64,000 nt of DNA from Streptomyces sp. NRRL F-5630 (lineage in GTDB: Bacteria > Actinomycetota > Actinomycetes > Streptomycetales > Streptomycetaceae): positions 1 to 64,000 of the forward strand of contig NZ_JOGO01000004.1 of NCBI RefSeq assembly GCF_000719475.1, given 5' to 3'. Below are positions 18,426 through 27,535 of the stretch, piece by piece; position 1 is the stretch's first letter, and every line of letters starts with the position of its first letter. The notes beneath the pieces are model-generated. The model did not search any database, was not told where the DNA came from, and saw only the letters and a list, made by a program, of their open reading frames with translations. The position numbers and the translations under genes were made by a program.

Positions 18426-19640
18426 TCACGCGCGGTGCGGCATCGGGGTCGAGTGGACCCCCGGGTGGTACTTCGGGAGCCGGACCGTGATCCGCGTGCC
18501 CGCGCCCACGCCCGTCTCGATCACCAGGCCGTGGTCCTCGCCGAAGACCTGCCGCAGGCGCTCGTCCACATTGAGCAGCCCGATGCCCGCCTGTGGACCG
18601 CCCTCGCCGCGCAGGACGCGACGCAGCCGCTCGGGGTCCATACCGACGCCGTCGTCCTCGATGACGACCTCGGCCTCCGCGCCCGCGTCCCGCGCCCCGA
18701 TCGTGATGCGGCTGCGCGTCACGGCGCCCTCCAACCCGTGCTTCACGGCGTTCTCGACGAGCGGTTGCAGGCACAGGTACGGGAGCGAGACGGGGAGCAC
18801 CTCGGGCGCGATCTGGAGCGTCACCGAGAGCCGTTCGCCGAAACGGGCCCGGACCAGGGCGAGGTACTGGTCGATCGAGTGCAGCTCGTCGGCGAGTGTC
18901 GTGAAGTCCCCGTGGCTGCGGAACGAGTAGCGCGCGAAGTCGGCGAACTGGAGGAGCAGTTCGCGGGCCCGCTCGGGGTCGGTGCGCACGAACGAGGCGA
19001 TCGCGGCGAGCGAGTTGAAGAGGAAGTGCGGGGATATCTGCGCGCGCAGCGCCTTGATCTCGGCCTCGATCAGACGCGTACGCGAATGGTCCAGCTCGGC
19101 GAGTTCGAGCTGCACCGAGACCCAGCGGGCGACCTCGTCGAGGGCGCGCGCGAGGACGGCGGACTCGCGCGGAGCGTACGTGACGAGCGCGCCGAGGACG
19201 CGGTCCTCGGCCACGACGGGCGCGGCCACCGCCCAGCGGGACGTGCAGCCCGCCTCGGGCGCGCAGCCGCAGTCGAAGGCCGCGCTGCGCCCGTGCGCGA
19301 GCACCCCTTCGAGGCGCGCGGGCAGGTGCGCCGCGTGGTGCTCGCCGTGCCCGGCCCACGCGAGCACGCGGTCCTCATCGGTCAGGCACAGGGACTCGGT
19401 GCCCAGGAGGGTGCGGAGCCTGCGCAACGCCTTGCGCGCGCTCTCCTCGTCGAGGTCGGCGAGCCCGGCGCGCAGCGGGGGCGCGGCGAGCGAGGCGGTG
19501 TGCAGCGTCTCGAAGGGGGCGCGCTCGACGGGCGTTCCGAGGTCGCTGCGGCCCGCCGGGTGGGCGGTGCGGCGGCCGAGGAGGAAGCCGCCCGCGAGGA
19601 GGAGCGGGCACAGGGCGAGCAGCAGCGCGGTCGCGGTCAC
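18426..19640 (-). CDS. LytS/YehU-type sensor histidine kinase
   Basis: A 404-aa kinase. One N-terminal helix (about 3-22) precedes a GAF-like domain (about 45-175) with the cysteine cluster CGCAPEAGC (124-132), then the His_kinase domain with phospho-acceptor His205 in SPHFLFNSL and a GHKL ATPase (about 295-395: QPLVENAVKHG, DDGVGMD, GIGLLNV). It should phosphorylate the LytTR regulator at 21888. GTG at 19640 overlaps the symporter stop as GTGA, so kinase and transporter are coupled. Having only one helix, it may sense through the transporter. Confidence 0.9.
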   Translation of the reverse strand: MTATALLLALCPLLLAGGFLLGRRTAHPAGRSDLGTPVERAPFETLHTASLAAPPLRAGLADLDEESARKALRRLRTLLGTESLCLTDEDRVLAWAGHGEHHAAHLPARLEGVLAHGRSAAFDCGCAPEAGCTSRWAVAAPVVAEDRVLGALVTYAPRESAVLARALDEVARWVSVQLELAELDHSRTRLIEAEIKALRAQISPHFLFNSLAAIASFVRTDPERARELLLQFADFARYSFRSHGDFTTLADELHSIDQYLALVRARFGERLSVTLQIAPEVLPVSLPYLCLQPLVENAVKHGLEGAVTRSRITIGARDAGAEAEVVIEDDGVGMDPERLRRVLRGEGGPQAGIGLLNVDERLRQVFGEDHGLVIETGVGAGTRITVRLPKYHPGVHSTPMPHRA

Positions 19641-21166
19641 GGGCGCTCCCCGAGGGGTTCGTCGTCGGCGCGCAGCGCCTCGGGCAGGTGGAGGCGGGCC
19701 ATCGTGGCGCCGGCGTGCGGCGGGAGGCTCCTCGGGGTCGCGAGCGAGACGAGGACCATCGCGAGGAAGCCGACGGGGACGCTCCACACGGCGGGCCAGG
19801 CGAGCAGCGTGTGCAGCCAGCCGGTGCGGACGACGCCCGCGACGGTGAGCGTGACGGCGAGGAGCGCGCTGCCGCCGCCCGCGAGCAGGCCCGCGAGGGC
19901 GCCGGGCGGGGTGAGGCGGCGCCACCAGATGCCGAGCACGAGCAGGGGGCAGAAGGAGGAGGCGGAGACGGCGAAGGCCATGCCGACCGCGTCGGCGACG
20001 GGGACCCCGGCGACGAGCAGCGAGCCCGCGAGCGGCACGCCGACCGAGAGGACGGCTGCGAGCCGGAAGTGGCGCAGCCCGCGCGGCGGCAGGACGTCCT
20101 GCGTGAGGACCCCGGTGACGGCCATCGTGAGCCCGGAGGCGGTGGAGAGGAACGCGGCGAAGGCGCCGCCCGCGACGAGCGCCCCGAGCAGGTCGCCCGC
20201 GAGGCCCCCGACGACGCGGCCCGGGAGCAGCAGCACGGCGGCGTCCGCGTCCTGGGTACGGCTCAGCTCGGGCGCGTAGTGGGTGCCGAGCCAGCCGTAG
20301 AGGGGCGGGAGGAGGTAGAAGGCACCGAGGAGGGCGAGCACGACGACGGTCGTGCGGCGCGCGGTGCGCCCGTCGGGGCTCGTGTAGAAGCGGACGACGA
20401 CGTGCGGGAGGCCCATCGTGCCGAGGAACGTCGCGACGATGAGCCCGTACGTGGCGTAGAGCGGGTGGTCGGCGCGGCTCGTGGCGAGCGGCTGCCCGGA
20501 GCCGGCGCCGCCGAGGTAGCCGCTCTCGGCGGGGAGCCCGGCGGGCACGGCGGGGTCGCCGTGCGCGGCTAGGAGCAGGAAGAAGGCGGGGACGAGCAGC
20601 GCGGTGAGTTTCAGCCAGTACTGGAACGCCTGCACGAAGGTGATGCTGCGCATCCCGCCGGCCGCGACGGCGAGGACGACGACGGCCGCCACGAGCGCGC
20701 CGCCGAACCAGCGCGGCGCGCCGGTGAGGATCGAGAGCGTGAGCCCCGCGCCCTGGAGCTGGGGCAGCAGGTAGAGCCAGCCGACGCCGACGACGCAGCC
20801 GCTCACGGCGCGCCGCACGGTGGCCGATTCGAGGCGGCCCTCCGCGAAGTCGGGGAGCGTGTACGCGCCGGAGCGGCGCAGGGGCGCGGCGACCAGGAGG
20901 AGCAGGACGAGGTAGCCGGCGGTGTAGCCGACGGGGTACCACAGCATGTCGGGGCCGTGCAGGAGGACGAGCCCGGCGATGCCGAGGAAGGAGGCGGCGG
21001 AGAGGTACTCGCCGCTGATCGCGGCGGCGTTGAGCCCGGGGCCCACGGTGCGCGAGGCGACGTAGAAGTCCGAGGTGGTGCGCGAGACGCGCAGGCCGAA
21101 GCCGCCGATGAGGACGGTCGCGAGGACGACGACGGCGACGGCGGGGATGGCGTACGCCTGGTTCAC
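19637..21166 (-). CDS. Sodium/solute symporter (SSS family), ActP-like
   Basis: A 509-aa membrane protein with about 13 helices. SRTVGPGLNAAAISGEYLSAASFLG and the GLPHVVVRFYT segment are typical of the acetate/pyruvate/monocarboxylate branch of the sodium:solute symporter family. It is preceded by a small two-helix protein, as in the yjcH-actP arrangement, and followed by a kinase; both junctions are GTGA overlaps. Substrate is probably a short monocarboxylate such as acetate or pyruvate, but this is inferred from family and context. Confidence 0.88.
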   Translation of the reverse strand: MNQAYAIPAVAVVVLATVLIGGFGLRVSRTTSDFYVASRTVGPGLNAAAISGEYLSAASFLGIAGLVLLHGPDMLWYPVGYTAGYLVLLLLVAAPLRRSGAYTLPDFAEGRLESATVRRAVSGCVVGVGWLYLLPQLQGAGLTLSILTGAPRWFGGALVAAVVVLAVAAGGMRSITFVQAFQYWLKLTALLVPAFFLLLAAHGDPAVPAGLPAESGYLGGAGSGQPLATSRADHPLYATYGLIVATFLGTMGLPHVVVRFYTSPDGRTARRTTVVVLALLGAFYLLPPLYGWLGTHYAPELSRTQDADAAVLLLPGRVVGGLAGDLLGALVAGGAFAAFLSTASGLTMAVTGVLTQDVLPPRGLRHFRLAAVLSVGVPLAGSLLVAGVPVADAVGMAFAVSASSFCPLLVLGIWWRRLTPPGALAGLLAGGGSALLAVTLTVAGVVRTGWLHTLLAWPAVWSVPVGFLAMVLVSLATPRSLPPHAGATMARLHLPEALRADDEPLGERP

Positions 21167-21633
21167 GCGGCACCGTGCCGGTCGGGGGCGTCAGGACGGG
21201 CGGGCTGCCGGGCGGAGTGCGGCGCCTCGTCGGCGCGGGGCGGCGGCAGGGGGGCGCGGCGCGGGGGCTCGTGGGGGTGCTCGGCGCCGCGTACGAGGCG
21301 GGCGAAGTCGCGTTCGTTGCGCTCGGCTCTGCGCACGTACGCCCACGCGAGGGCGACGAGCACCGGGTAGCAGGCGAAGCCGAGGACAGCCCAGGTCGTG
21401 GCCGGGCTGCGCAGGGCGCCGAGGAAGAGCGGGAGCGTGACGACGGGCAGCGCGAGCACGGCGAGCGCGGCGAGGCCGGTGCGCAGCTGACTGCGCATGA
21501 GGGAGCGCACGTAGGCGGCGCCGAGCGGGGTCTGCTCGTGGATCTCCAGTTGCGTGCGCCGCCCGGCGGGCCGGCGCACTGCCTTGCGGTCCCCCGTCAC
21601 GACCTCACGGCGGGGAGCTTGCTCTGCGGGCAC
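21163..21633 (-). CDS. Small two-helix membrane protein, DUF485-like
   Basis: A 156-aa protein with two membrane helices (about 52-75 and 83-103) between basic segments, including PLGAAYVRSLMRSQL and YVRRAERNERDFARLV, and a Pro-rich tail. Size, topology and position directly before an ActP-type symporter fit the DUF485/YjcH family, whose role is unclear. GTG at 21633 lacks a ribosome binding site, but TACACT (21641-21646 on the minus strand) lies seven bases upstream, so a leaderless start fits. Its stop overlaps the symporter start. Confidence 0.7.
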   Translation of the reverse strand: MPAEQAPRREVVTGDRKAVRRPAGRRTQLEIHEQTPLGAAYVRSLMRSQLRTGLAALAVLALPVVTLPLFLGALRSPATTWAVLGFACYPVLVALAWAYVRRAERNERDFARLVRGAEHPHEPPRRAPLPPPRADEAPHSARQPARPDAPDRHGAA

Positions 21634-21887
21634 GGGGCGGAGTGTAGGGGGGCGGGAGCCCCGCGGGAAAGTGGCGTGGTCGCTCAGGGTCGGCCGGGGG
21701 CCACGCGGCGTAGGTGCTCCGGGGCCTCCTCGGCCAGCAGGAGCACCCGGTGGTCGGCGGCACGTGCGCGGCGGGAGCGGGGCCGCCGCCCCTGTGGCTG
21801 GGGAGGGCGGGCGCCGTGAGGACGTCCGGGGACGAGCGGCTCGTACCGGAGCGGGACCGGGCGCGGTGGGTGGCCGGGCGTCCCGGT

Positions 21888-22646
21888 TCAGCCTCCCGCC
21901 CGCTTGAGGAGCGACTCGCGCAGGCGGCTCGCGTGGCGGCGCGAGACGGCGAGGACCGCCGTGCCGATGCGGACGCTCATGCCGCCCCCGTCCAGGCGCA
22001 GTTCCTCGACGCGGTGGAGGGCGACGAGGTGGCTGCGGTGGATGCGGACGAAGCCGTGCGGCTGCCAGCGCTCCTCCAGCGTGGTGAGCGGGACGCGCAC
22101 GAGGTGGCTGCCCTCGGCGGTGTGCAGGCGCGCGTAGTCGCCCTGGGCCTCGACGTAGGCGATGTCGGCGACGGGCACGAGGCGGGTCACGCCGCCGAGT
22201 TCGACGGGGATGTGCGCGGAGGTGGTGGTGGCGGGGAGGGCCGGGCGCGGCTCCTGGGCCCGGACGCGTTCGGCGACGCGGCGCACGGCCTCGGCGAGGC
22301 GGTCCCTGCGGACCGGTTTGAGGACATAGTCGACGGCCTTGAGGTCGAAGGCGGTGACGGCGAAGTCCTCGTGCGCGGTGACGAAGACGACGAGCGGGGG
22401 ACGCGCGAACCCGGCGAGCAGCCGCGCCACGTCGAGCCCGGAGAGCCCGGCCATGCGGATGTCGAGGAAGAGCACGTCGACGGGCTCCGCGTCGCCCCCG
22501 TCCTCCATCCCCTGTCCGAGCCTGCGCAGCGCCTCGGTCGCGTCGGTGGCACCCTCGGCGCTCGTGACACGCGGATCGGCCCGCAGCAGGTAGAGCAGTT
22601 CCGCGAGCGCGGGTTCCTCGTCGTCCACGGCCAGTACGCGCAGCAT
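21888..22646 (-). CDS. LytTR family response regulator
   Basis: A 252-aa regulator. The receiver domain (1-120) has the acidic pocket VDDEEPA, phospho-acceptor Asp62 in LFLDIRM, VTAHEDF and the K of YVLKPV. The LytTR DNA-binding domain (about 150-250) has DIAYVEAQGDYARLH and GFVRIHRSHLV. It pairs with the LytS-type kinase downstream and probably controls the symporter operon. The ATG follows a perfect TAGACT -10 by eight bases with no ribosome binding site, so the transcript is probably leaderless. A gap of 254 bases separates it from the small membrane protein gene. Confidence 0.92.
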   Translation of the reverse strand: MLRVLAVDDEEPALAELLYLLRADPRVTSAEGATDATEALRRLGQGMEDGGDAEPVDVLFLDIRMAGLSGLDVARLLAGFARPPLVVFVTAHEDFAVTAFDLKAVDYVLKPVRRDRLAEAVRRVAERVRAQEPRPALPATTTSAHIPVELGGVTRLVPVADIAYVEAQGDYARLHTAEGSHLVRVPLTTLEERWQPHGFVRIHRSHLVALHRVEELRLDGGGMSVRIGTAVLAVSRRHASRLRESLLKRAGG

Positions 22647-22654
22647 GGCGCTGG

Positions 22655-22660
22655 AGTCTA
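22655..22660 (-). promoter_or_regulatory. -10 box TAGACT of the response regulator gene
   Basis: On the minus strand TAGACT is eight bases before the ATG. It is the textbook Streptomyces vegetative -10 and fits a leaderless transcript; a -35 is not clear. Confidence 0.6.
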
Positions 22661-22910
22661 GGCGGTACGGGCCCGGGCGGCCCGGGAGCGGAGCCACCTT
22701 CTCGCGTCAACGCGGCGTTTCCCTCGTACGAGTGAATCCGGCGCCCGTTCCCGGGAGGGGGGTCGCGCCTCGGACGCGAGCCGTCAGCTCCACCGTCACC
22801 TCGTCCGCCGGGGCGGAGCGGGTGCGGGGGTGCGCACCAGCTCGTTGAGGCGAAGCGGGCATGTGCCGGTGTCGGCGGGTGGGCCACTGCGTACCTCTGG
22901 GCGACGACGG

Positions 22911-23774
22911 TTACTTGATGAGCCGGGAGAGGCGGCGGTCGGCGAGGGGTTTGCCGCCGGTCTGGCAGGTCGGGCAGTACTGGAGCGAGGAGTCGGCGAA
23001 CGAGACCTCGCGGATCGTGTCGCCGCACACGGGGCAGGGCTCGCCCGTGCGGCCGTGGACGCGCAGACCGCTCTTCTTCTCGGCCTTCAGGCGGCCGGCC
23101 GCGATGCCCCGGGAGCGCGCGACGGCCTCGGTGAGGGTCGTGCGCAGGGCCTCGTACAGGCGGCCCGTCTCCTCCTCGGTGAGGCGGCCCGCGCTCTTGA
23201 ACGGGGAGAGCTTCGCGGCGTGCAGGATCTCGTCGCTGTAGGCGTTGCCGACCCCGGCGATGAGGCTCTGGTCGCGCAGCGCGCCCTTGAGCCGGCGGCG
23301 CTCGCCGTGCAGGAGCCCGGCGAAGACCGCCCGGTCGAACTCCGGGGCGAGCGGGTCGGGGCCGAGGCGGGCGATGCCGGGAACCCTGTCCGGGTCGTCC
23401 ACCACATAGACGGCGAGGCGCTTCTGGGTACCGGCCTCCGTGAGGTCGAAGCCGGAGCCGTCGTCGAGGACGAGGCGGAGCGCGAGCGGGCCGCGTCCGG
23501 GCTTCGGCGGCGTCTCGGGCATCTTGTCCTGCCAGCGCAGCCAGCCCGCGCGGGCGAGGTGCGTGACGAAGTGGGGGCCGCCGGCCGTGACGAGGTCGAG
23601 GAACTTCCCGTACCGGCGCACGTCCGTGACCTCGTGCCCCACGAGGGCGCTGGGCGGCGGGTCGTAGGTCTTGAGGACGTTGACCGCGACGGGCAGGACG
23701 CGCGCGGGGGTGCGTCCGACGAGGTGGTCGTCGAGGAAGTCCCGCAGGGCCTCGACCTCGGGCAGTTCGGGCAT
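22911..23774 (-). CDS. DNA-formamidopyrimidine glycosylase/endonuclease VIII family protein
   Basis: A 287-aa base-excision repair enzyme. It starts MPELPEVEALR, giving the catalytic Pro2 and Glu3 after Met removal, which fixes the start. The helix-two-turn-helix (about 150-215: LIAGVGNAYSDEILHAAKLSPF) and a C-terminal zinc finger C-x2-C-x16-C-x2-C (CPVCGDT...YCPTCQTGGKPLADR) are intact. It should remove oxidised purines or pyrimidines and nick at the abasic site. Whether it is Fpg or Nei in specificity cannot be settled from sequence alone. Confidence 0.92.
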   Translation of the reverse strand: MPELPEVEALRDFLDDHLVGRTPARVLPVAVNVLKTYDPPPSALVGHEVTDVRRYGKFLDLVTAGGPHFVTHLARAGWLRWQDKMPETPPKPGRGPLALRLVLDDGSGFDLTEAGTQKRLAVYVVDDPDRVPGIARLGPDPLAPEFDRAVFAGLLHGERRRLKGALRDQSLIAGVGNAYSDEILHAAKLSPFKSAGRLTEEETGRLYEALRTTLTEAVARSRGIAAGRLKAEKKSGLRVHGRTGEPCPVCGDTIREVSFADSSLQYCPTCQTGGKPLADRRLSRLIK

Positions 23775-23864
23775 AGCTCCCAGACTGCCTCCCCGGCGGC
23801 GTGAAAGCCAGCGCCCGGCTGGGGGCACGGACCGGCGCGGACGCGCTCCCGGCGTCGCCTCCGC

Positions 23865-26024
23865 TCACTCCTCGCCCGGCCTGCGCACCTCGAACTCGCA
23901 CCACACGCACTTGCCCGCGCCCCGTGCCTCCACGCCCCACGCGTCCGCGAGCATGTCGACGAGCATGAGCCCTCGCCCCGACTGGCCCTCGGCGTCGGCC
24001 TCGCGTCGCCTCGGCAGGGCGCTCGACATGTCCTCGACCTCGACGCGGAGGCGGCGCACGGCCCCGGTGAGCACGCGCAAGGTGACGAGGGAGGGGCCCT
24101 CCGTGTGGGTGAGCGCGTTGACGACGAGCTCGTCCGTGGCGAGTTCGATGTCGTCGGAGCGGGAGCCCGCGCCCCAGGAGCGGACGGCGGAGCGGATCAT
24201 GCGGCGGGCCTCGGCGAGGTCGCGCGGGTCGCCCGGCGAGACGTGCTGCTGGAGCCTGCCGCCGTAGAGCGGGGCGCTCGCGGTGGCGCGGCGCCGCAGG
24301 AGGAGCACGGCGACGTCGTCCTCGCCGCCGCGCCGCTCGACCGCCGTGGTGAGGAGGTCGGCGAGCAGCCGCAGGTCGCGCGGTCCGGTGCGCAGCCGCG
24401 TCGCGAGCTTCGCGAAGCCGTCGTCGAGGTCGGCACCGGGGACTTCGACGAGCCCGTCGGTGCACAGCAGCAGCGTCGCGCCGGGGTCCAGTTCCAGGGT
24501 CGAGACGGGGTAGTCGAGCGCGCCGAACTGGGAGGAGAGGCCGAGCGGCAGCCCGCCGGGCACGGGCACGCGCCGGGTGGAGCCGTCCGGGGCCATGAGG
24601 AAGGGGTCGAGGTGCCCGGCGCGCACGAGCTGGAGCACACCGGTGCTGAGGTCGGCCTCGGCGTAGAGGCAGGTCGCGAAGCGGTCGGTGTCCAGTGCGT
24701 CGAGGAAGAACGAGGTGCGGGCCATGACGGTCGCGGGCGGATGGCCCTCGGCCGCGTAGGCGCGCAGCGCGATGCGGAGCTGGCCCATGACGGCGGCGGC
24801 GTGCGTGTCGTGGCCCTGGACGTCGCCGATGACGGCCCCCGTGCGGCCGCCGGGCAGCGGCACGAGGTCGTACCAGTCGCCGCCGACGTCGCGGCCCGCG
24901 CTCGCGGCCCGGTAGCGCACCGCGACCTCGGCGCCGGGCACGTCCGGGATGGCGCGCGGGAGCATCGCCTGCTGGAGGCCCTGCGCGAGGTCCTTCTCCT
25001 GCTCGTAGAGCATGGCGCGCTGGAGGCTCTGGGCGAGGCTGCTGCCGAGGGCGACGAGGACGTTGCGCTCCTCGGGGGCGAAGAGGTGCGACCCGCCGTA
25101 GAAGAGGCCGAGGGAGCCGATGGGGCGGCCCTGGGCGACGAGGGGCAGGTACGCGGCGGCGCCGGGCCGCAGGTGGGCGATCTGCTTCCACAGCTCGGGG
25201 TAGGCGGCGGCGAAGCTCTCGGCGTCCTCCAGGTACACGGGCCGCATGGTCCGCACGACGTCGGCCATCGGGTACGGGTCGTCGAGGCGGGTGTGGCGCC
25301 CGTCGTGGATGATGCCGCCGGTGGGCCCGTCCGGTACGAGGCGGATGCGGCCCTGTTCGAGGAGACCGACGACGAGCGAGTCGGCGCCGAGCCGGACGAG
25401 CCCGTCCTGCTCGCGCAGCACCGCGAGGACGTCGCCCACCGTGTGGGCGGCGGCCAGGGCTGCCGTCGTCCGCTCGACGACGGTCGTGCGGCGGCGCCGT
25501 TCGGACGCCTCCTGGCGGCGGGCGGTGGTGTCGCTCAGCTCCTGCGTGGCGTCGCGGAGGATGCCGAAGACGCGGCGGGCCCGGCCGTTCTCGTCGCGCC
25601 GGATGTAGCCCTGGGTGTGGGTCCAGCGCAGGGAACCGTCCGCGAGGCGGACACGGAAGTAGCCGGCGTAGGTCTCGTGGCCCGCGGTGAGGGCGTCCTT
25701 GACGAGGGCGCTCATGCGGTCGCGTTCGGCGCGGGGCAACCGCGCGGCGGCGGTGGCGGCCATGCCGTCGAAGCGCTCGGGGCGCAGCCCGAAGACGGCG
25801 AGGGCCTGCTGGTCCATGTGCATGTGGCCGCTGTCGAGGTCCCAGTCGAAGCCGCCCATGCGGTTCATGGCGAGGATCGGGTCGGGCCGGGCCGGCCACT
25901 CCTCGGGCCACGGGGCGGCCTCGTCCGCTTCCTCCGGGGCGGCGGGTGCGGGCGCGCGGCGTGGCGCGGCCTCCGGCGGGGGGCCGGTGGCCGCGCGGTG
26001 GCGCCTCGCTCCCCGTTCTGCCAT
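23865..26024 (-). CDS. PAS-GAF-PP2C (SpoIIE) phosphatase with C-terminal ATPase domain
   Basis: A 719-aa signalling protein. In order: Ala/Pro-rich N-terminus (1-45), PAS (about 50-165), GAF (about 180-330, VGLLEQGRIRLVP, YLPLVAQGRPIGSLGLFYGG), PP2C/SpoIIE phosphatase (about 360-560, VGGDWYDLVPLPGG, GDVQGHD, CTDGLVEVPGAD, GEDDVAVLLLRR) and a RsbW-like ATPase (about 585-715, ELATDELVVNALTH, GRGLMLVDMLADAWG). Such proteins dephosphorylate or phosphorylate STAS anti-anti-sigma factors in partner switching. No STAS gene lies nearby, so the target is elsewhere. AAGGAG lies four bases before the ATG. Confidence 0.92.
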   Translation of the reverse strand: MAERGARRHRAATGPPPEAAPRRAPAPAAPEEADEAAPWPEEWPARPDPILAMNRMGGFDWDLDSGHMHMDQQALAVFGLRPERFDGMAATAAARLPRAERDRMSALVKDALTAGHETYAGYFRVRLADGSLRWTHTQGYIRRDENGRARRVFGILRDATQELSDTTARRQEASERRRRTTVVERTTAALAAAHTVGDVLAVLREQDGLVRLGADSLVVGLLEQGRIRLVPDGPTGGIIHDGRHTRLDDPYPMADVVRTMRPVYLEDAESFAAAYPELWKQIAHLRPGAAAYLPLVAQGRPIGSLGLFYGGSHLFAPEERNVLVALGSSLAQSLQRAMLYEQEKDLAQGLQQAMLPRAIPDVPGAEVAVRYRAASAGRDVGGDWYDLVPLPGGRTGAVIGDVQGHDTHAAAVMGQLRIALRAYAAEGHPPATVMARTSFFLDALDTDRFATCLYAEADLSTGVLQLVRAGHLDPFLMAPDGSTRRVPVPGGLPLGLSSQFGALDYPVSTLELDPGATLLLCTDGLVEVPGADLDDGFAKLATRLRTGPRDLRLLADLLTTAVERRGGEDDVAVLLLRRRATASAPLYGGRLQQHVSPGDPRDLAEARRMIRSAVRSWGAGSRSDDIELATDELVVNALTHTEGPSLVTLRVLTGAVRRLRVEVEDMSSALPRRREADAEGQSGRGLMLVDMLADAWGVEARGAGKCVWCEFEVRRPGEE

Positions 26025-26193
26025 GAAGCTCCTTCGGCCCTCGTCCGGTTCCGCCGGCGGTGGACTCCGCTCCGAGCCCCTCGAAAGGTAGGTTTTATAC
26101 CATTTTGCTCTGCTGTGGCGGCCGGGAACAGCCCCGGCGCCCGACGCGAGGGCCCCTGGAAAATCCGCCCCGCCCCGCCCGGGGGCTCCTGCC

Positions 26194-27135
26194 TCACCCG
26201 CCCGCTCCCGGTGCCAGCCGCACGCTGCGGGCCGTCTCCTGGCCGCCCTCCGTCGGGGTCTCGCCGGGGTCAGTTGAGGGCGGCACGGTCTCCCAGGGCC
26301 CGGAGGACTCGGGGCTCGGTTCCTCGTCGGGCGGCTCGGAGGGGGGTGCGCTGGGCGACGCGCTCGGCTCCCGTACCGCGCGGTCGTGACCGCCGTCGTC
26401 GCCCACGGGCCGCTCCAGCCAGTGGCCGTGCACCGGGTCGGCGAGGGTGAGCGCGGAGAGCGGGCGCGCGGCGGGGGCGACGGCACGGACCTCGTCCGCC
26501 TCGTACCCCTTCCAGCGCTCGCCGCGCGGCGCGCCGACACTGCCGCCGCCCGCGGGCCCGAGCGGGTTCCCGCAGGCGCAGCGCACCCTGGGGACGCCGC
26601 GCGCGTCGACGAGGACGGCGGTGCCCGACTGGAGGACGGCGCGGTAGGTGGTGACGTCGCCCTTCGCGTAGCCGTGCGCCGTGACGACGGTGTCGGCGCG
26701 CAGGACGACGGGGGTGAGGTCGTCGAGCCAGCGGTCGAGCCCGGCGGCGGGCGTCCCGGCCGCGCGGGCGAAGGCGGTGGCGCGCGGGCGATCGGCCGTG
26801 AGCAACCGGGACTGGGCGCGGGCGTCGCAGCCGGTACGGGCCGGCAGGCCCGCGTAGAGCCCGGGGGTGTCCCCCGCGACGAGGCGCGGTCTGCCGTCCT
26901 TGCCGCCCTCGCCCTCGGGGAGCGGCTGCTCCGTCCGGGTGAGCGGCGTGGGCGCCGCGCGCGTCGCCGAGGCCGTGAAGGGATCGGGCCCGCGCGCCCC
27001 CGCCCGCTCCAGAACGGCGTCCGCGGACGCGACGGCGCGCAGGCCCCCGGTGCCGCACCCGGCGACCCCGAGGGCGAGCAGTGCCAGCGCGGCGGACGCG
27101 AGGACGGCGGGGGTCGTCCCAAGAGCTGTGCGCAC
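26194..27135 (-). CDS. DUF6777 family lipoprotein
   Basis: A 313-aa predicted lipoprotein; the signal peptide ends LALGVAGC (Cys about 27). The middle (about 50-235) has the family segments GPDPFTASATR, AGDTPGLYAGL, LTPVVLRADTVVTAHGY and VLVDARGVPRVRCACGNPL, which I recall from streptomycete DUF6777 proteins of unknown function. The C-terminal 60 residues are a Pro/Ser/Glu-rich linker. The paired Cys in RCACGNP may bind or bridge. GTG at 27135 is supported by GGGAGGA five bases upstream. Confidence 0.8.
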   Translation of the reverse strand: MRTALGTTPAVLASAALALLALGVAGCGTGGLRAVASADAVLERAGARGPDPFTASATRAAPTPLTRTEQPLPEGEGGKDGRPRLVAGDTPGLYAGLPARTGCDARAQSRLLTADRPRATAFARAAGTPAAGLDRWLDDLTPVVLRADTVVTAHGYAKGDVTTYRAVLQSGTAVLVDARGVPRVRCACGNPLGPAGGGSVGAPRGERWKGYEADEVRAVAPAARPLSALTLADPVHGHWLERPVGDDGGHDRAVREPSASPSAPPSEPPDEEPSPESSGPWETVPPSTDPGETPTEGGQETARSVRLAPGAGG

Positions 27136-27535
27136 GGTGTCCTCCCGGCTCGGGCGGCGCCCCCGGTGGGCACGACCGCTCGGACCCGGCACGGACCGCG
27201 CGGGGCCGCGCCGGGTGCTGCGCCATTGTGTGCCGCGCGGGACGGAACGGCGCAAACGGGAGGAATCATCGGGCGACGACCCGGGGGCTTCCGGACACGG
27301 AGGCACGAGCACTCACTTCCGGCGCCACTCCCCCACGCGTCCCGCGGCGGGGGGCGGGGGGCGTCGCTCGCGCCGAGGGGCGGGCCCTCCCGCCGAGGCG
27401 GGCCGCTCGCGCCGTGGTGGGCCGCTCGCGCCCTGGTGGGTGCGCACCCATTGAGCGCACCCGCCTCAGCCCCCATCCCGCGCGCCTGGCCCCCGGGCCC
27501 GCCGCCCGCCCCGGCCCCTCAGCCCGCAGCGACTC
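27136..27535. other. Intergenic region with 19-bp duplication and hairpin
   Basis: These 400 bases between aglA and the DUF6777 gene hold no credible gene. A 19-base unit GCCGCTCGCGCC-G/C-TGGTGG occurs twice in tandem (27402-27439). A hairpin GGGTGCGC-N9-GCGCACCC (27438-27462) lies about 75 bases after the aglA stop and may be its terminator. Confidence 0.55.
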
